Part shown: positions 5,108-7,468 of the stretch, one piece after another
How positions within the stretch are numbered: the first letter of the stretch is position 1
Layout of the letters: each line of letters begins with the position of its first letter
DNA from: JBAXAM01 sp964565935
Lineage (GTDB): Bacteria > Pseudomonadota > Gammaproteobacteria > UBA9339
Direction of reading: 5' to 3'
Assembly (NCBI GenBank): GCA_964565935.1
Contig: CAZMGW010000058.1
Coordinates: forward strand, 1-7,468
DNA length: 7,468 bases
The notes under the pieces: model-generated
What the model saw: only the letters and a program-made list of their open reading frames with translations
What the model was told of the DNA's origin: nothing
Databases searched by the model: none
Position numbers and translations under genes: made by a program

Positions 5108-7180
5108 TTATTTGTGATTCATTATCCATGTTCCCGTCCAGTTCTCTGGTGGTTTTTTACCAAAAGTTTGACAGCGTTCGATAAACATTTGTAACACGCG
5201 GTCTTGCGGGTTTTTGGTTGCTAATTCAGAAAAGAGCCCGCTAGCTTTTTCCCATTCGCCATGCTCATACAAACCAAAGGCCTCTTGAAACACTTGATTA
5301 TATTGTTCTAATTGTAGGTCTGGAGTTTCTGTTTTCTCATCGATTAGCTCATAAACATATACCCCTTGTTTTTTCCCCTTCACCGCAACTTTATCGATCA
5401 ATCTAAACTTAAAATAATCTTTTACGATTTTATAAGTATTTTCACTTACTAGGGTATAAGTCCCATAGGTTTTATTTAGGCTTTCTAAACGGCTGGCTAA
5501 ATTAACATCATCGCCTAATGCGGTGTAGCTTAACCGGTCATCAGAGCCAACATTGCCGACAATAACTTGCCCAGTGTTAATACCAATGCGGGTAGCTGTT
5601 TGTGGGTTGCCTTCACTGCGCCATTTATCATTTAATTGTACAAAAGCACGTTTTATTTGCACCGCCGCTTGGCAAGCGTGTAGCGCGTGTTGCGGATCTT
5701 CAATTGGAGCACCCCAAAAAGCCATAGCACCATCGCCGATATACTTATCTACAGTGCCTTTGGTGTTTATAACAACTTTCGTTATGGCTTGAAAATATTC
5801 TGATAAATACTGCATCACTTTTTGTGGCGACATATTTTCAGAAATTGGAGTGAAGTTTTCGATATCGGAAAACAAGAGAGTAATTTCTTTGGTTTCTCCA
5901 CCTACTTCAGCCACCTTGCCGCTTGAGATTAGATTTTTTACTAAGGCGATTGGCATATAACGTTGAAAAGAATTCAGTGCGCTTTTCATTTTCATGAAAG
6001 AGTCTGCCATATAATCAATTTCTTTAATTCGTGAATATAGTTGTTTTACTTCTTCTAGTTTTAACTGGCAGATTAGCTCAGCATCTTTTGCTAGCTTAAT
6101 GATGGGGTTGCTAATGCGAGAAGAAAAGAAAGCGGAGAAGATAATGCCAAATACCAACGCGACAAAAATGAAAATAAAAGAAAAGAAGATGCCGCGTTGC
6201 AATGGAGCAACAATGTCTTGATATGGCGTTATAATGCCAATGGTCCACTCAGAGTCGCTTTTGATGTTTGGAATTTTTTCATAAGCGGCAATATATTTTT
6301 TGTTGTTGTAGCTGTAGATGAACGTTGGATCGAGTGTTTGGTGATAGAGAGCAAAAGAATGTTTTACCCATGCCATGCCTAGGTCATCTAAATTTGGCAT
6401 TTTATAGCCCTCGAGCAAATTGAGATTTGCGCTATAGGCGGTTATTAAATGGCCTTGAGCGTTGCAAACAAAAACCACGCTATTTTCAGTGACCTTGATT
6501 TGTGATACAAATGTAGATATGGCGCCCAACGGGATGTCTATCCCAAAGACACCGCGCAGTTTTTTTGCTTTATCGTAGATTGGATAAACTGCAGTAATTC
6601 CCAATTCATTTTTTTTAGTACCCGTAAGCACCATGGGATAAACGAACCAAGCCGGTTGTTTTTTGAATTTTGCTTGTTGGTACCATGGTCGTAATCTAGG
6701 GTCAAAGCTGGCGCCAACGGTTTCTTTGGAGCCAATCAAATTCATGTTTGAATCATAAATATTTTCTGTGCTTCTGATGTTACCAGGATTAATTATGATG
6801 TTTATGTTTGTTAATTGATTGTTTTCAGCTTTTTTTAGCAAATAAAAATTACCTAGCTCATCTGCCCAAAAAGTAGATGCAACTCCGGTTTCATCTGAAA
6901 CAATACTATTGAGAAAGTTTACAAACTTGTTAGATGGGTCTGGAGTAATGACATTATTGGCGATTAAATTTGCTCCAACGTAGGAGAAGCGATTGAGCGG
7001 TTGTAAATATCTTGCCACTTGTTCGCTAACCTTGCCGCCGGCATTTTCAAGGGTGTTTTCGGTTGTTTTAACTAATATTGTGTCCAGAGCGAAGTAATTA
7101 ATGCTAACAATAAATAGCGATACGCCAACCAATAGCGTTAATAGGATGGTTAAGATGCTAAAGCGAATGCTAATTTTCAT
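5108..7180 (-). CDS. Membrane-bound class III adenylate cyclase with dCache sensor and HAMP domain
   Basis: This 690-residue inner-membrane sensor enzyme should convert ATP to cAMP. A first membrane helix (about 5-28) is followed by a periplasmic dCache domain (about 30-320; RPWYQQA near 164-170, AVYPIYD near 197-203, GVFGIDIPL near 210-218). A second helix (about 330-352), a HAMP linker (about 353-403) and the cyclase domain (about 426-614) come next. Catalytic residues are complete: metal ligands D439 (FSDIENFT) and D483 (KYIGDG), substrate-selecting K479 and T553 (YTALGDD), and N560 and R564 (VNLASRLE). The K/T pair marks class IIIb, whose members are often bicarbonate-stimulated. The tail (about 625-670) resembles one TPR and ends in PPENWTGTW. 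The ATG at 7180 is preferred because AGGG lies 6 nt upstream; a TTG at 7213 would add 11 hydrophilic residues without a binding site. The gene precedes polA by 28 bp. Guanylate cyclase activity is unlikely given K479. Confidence 0.93.
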   Translation of the reverse strand: MKISIRFSILTILLTLLVGVSLFIVSINYFALDTILVKTTENTLENAGGKVSEQVARYLQPLNRFSYVGANLIANNVITPDPSNKFVNFLNSIVSDETGVASTFWADELGNFYLLKKAENNQLTNINIIINPGNIRSTENIYDSNMNLIGSKETVGASFDPRLRPWYQQAKFKKQPAWFVYPMVLTGTKKNELGITAVYPIYDKAKKLRGVFGIDIPLGAISTFVSQIKVTENSVVFVCNAQGHLITAYSANLNLLEGYKMPNLDDLGMAWVKHSFALYHQTLDPTFIYSYNNKKYIAAYEKIPNIKSDSEWTIGIITPYQDIVAPLQRGIFFSFIFIFVALVFGIIFSAFFSSRISNPIIKLAKDAELICQLKLEEVKQLYSRIKEIDYMADSFMKMKSALNSFQRYMPIALVKNLISSGKVAEVGGETKEITLLFSDIENFTPISENMSPQKVMQYLSEYFQAITKVVINTKGTVDKYIGDGAMAFWGAPIEDPQHALHACQAAVQIKRAFVQLNDKWRSEGNPQTATRIGINTGQVIVGNVGSDDRLSYTALGDDVNLASRLESLNKTYGTYTLVSENTYKIVKDYFKFRLIDKVAVKGKKQGVYVYELIDEKTETPDLQLEQYNQVFQEAFGLYEHGEWEKASGLFSELATKNPQDRVLQMFIERCQTFGKKPPENWTGTWIMNHK

Positions 7181-7186
7181 ATTATG

Positions 7187-7190
7187 CCCT
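7187..7190 (-). promoter_or_regulatory. Shine-Dalgarno site deciding the cyclase start
   Basis: AGGG on the minus strand lies 6 nt before the ATG at 7180, closely resembling the arrangement before the first permease (AAGGGGACTATAATATG there, ACAGGGCATAATATG here). The upstream TTG at 7213 has no comparable purine-rich site, so translation most likely begins at 7180. Confidence 0.6.
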
Positions 7191-7277
7191 GTTCCCTTGT
7201 GTAAATCTGACAATTAATCAAACTGCTACAGTACTGCTTTAAGTTTGGGTCGTTGTTTGGAGCTCGTTTTTTTTGCC

Positions 7278-7306
7278 ATTATACAATATGTTTTTTTGAA
7301 TGGATA
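7278..7306 (-). promoter_or_regulatory. Probable promoter of the cyclase-polA unit
   Basis: The minus strand carries an exact TATAAT at 7283-7278. At a 17-bp spacing it is preceded by TATCCA (7306-7301), which matches TTGACA at three of six positions. Transcription would start near 7271 and leave a leader of about 90 nt before the ATG at 7180. A second exact TATAAT at 7314-7309 has a poorer -35 (TAATGA at 7337-7332) and could be an alternative start. Confidence 0.45.
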
Positions 7307-7432
7307 CGATTATACTTTTGGCGCATGACACTCATTATTAAATGGCTTGCCCTCATATTTGAGTAGCGGCTCTATGCGGCTTAATTTATTGTTTTTATTA
7401 GTTAAAATTCGGTTAGCCAAAATAATCAATTT

Positions 7433-7452
7433 CCCCGTGGCAAGCCACGGGG
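7433..7452. repeat. Perfect 9-bp GC-rich hairpin (REP-like palindrome)
   Basis: CCCCGTGGC (7433-7441) and GCCACGGGG (7444-7452) are exact reverse complements around AA. The stem is much more GC-rich than the surrounding DNA. Neither side has the run of T residues expected of a rho-independent terminator, although the minus-strand side continues A/T-rich. It could be a dispersed palindromic repeat or a rho-dependent or processed 3' end of a gene lying to the right. Confidence 0.55.
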
Positions 7453-7468
7453 TATTCAGAAGAGGCGC

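Larger units (their letters stand above)
7181..7468. other. 288-bp non-coding region upstream of the cyclase
   Basis: This stretch has a promoter-like region (7278-7306), a second exact TATAAT on the minus strand (7314-7309), and a perfect hairpin near the right edge (7433-7452). A minus-strand frame is open from the window edge to a TAA at 7312-7310 (52 codons), but its sequence resembles no protein I know and it runs through the hairpin. I do not call it a gene. Confidence 0.5.

Noticed and set aside
7310..7468. Minus-strand frame open from the right edge for 52 codons, ending in TAA at 7312-7310
   Set aside because: It runs through the GC-rich palindrome and the A/T-rich leader, shows no recognisable motif, and ends within the promoter region. 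Such a length is possible by chance. The sequence to the right would be needed to decide.
1..7468. CRISPR array, toxin-antitoxin, phage or defence genes, tRNA genes
   Set aside because: No regularly spaced repeats beyond the two-unit palindromic doublet, no integrase or transposase reading frame, and no tRNA-like cloverleaf were seen on either strand by eye.

Overview
The window is moderately AT-rich (about 40% GC by eye) and reads as bacterial chromosome. All four protein-coding genes lie on the minus strand. The DNA polymerase I has gammaproteobacterial-type motifs with an active proofreading domain, and the permeases resemble E. coli TyrP closely along their C-terminal half. Together with the base composition and the small intergenic palindromes, this suggests a gammaproteobacterium, possibly of the Legionella/Coxiella side. 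That placement is inference, not proof.

Layout in the direction of transcription (right to left). At the right edge (7181-7468) is a non-coding leader with a 9-bp perfect hairpin and a probable promoter. Next comes a membrane-bound class III adenylate cyclase (5108-7180) with the order TM, periplasmic dCache sensor, TM, HAMP, cyclase domain and a TPR-like tail. After a 28-bp gap comes polA (2389-5079), complete in all three catalytic domains. A 394-bp intergenic region (1995-2388) follows. It holds a perfect 12-bp inverted repeat, a probable rho-independent terminator for polA, a doublet of palindromic repeats flanked by a 7-bp direct repeat, and a -35-like site. Then come two tandem tyrosine/aromatic amino-acid permease genes (747-1994, and 738 down to the left edge, where the second is cut). 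They are separated by 8 bp and look translationally coupled.

There are probably two transcription units: cyclase-polA and permease-permease. The cyclase should make cAMP in response to a periplasmic ligand. PolA performs Okazaki-fragment maturation and gap repair. The permeases import tyrosine or related aromatic amino acids. No functional link between the two units can be shown. The sensor domain does carry part of the residue pattern known from amino-acid-binding dCache domains, which makes a nutrient-sensing theme conceivable.

I found no defence system, CRISPR array, integrase, transposase, tRNA or rRNA. The most unusual items are the palindromic repeat doublet with its flanking direct repeat, the cyclase-polA pairing, and the traces of permease duplication. 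None amounts to a clear new system.
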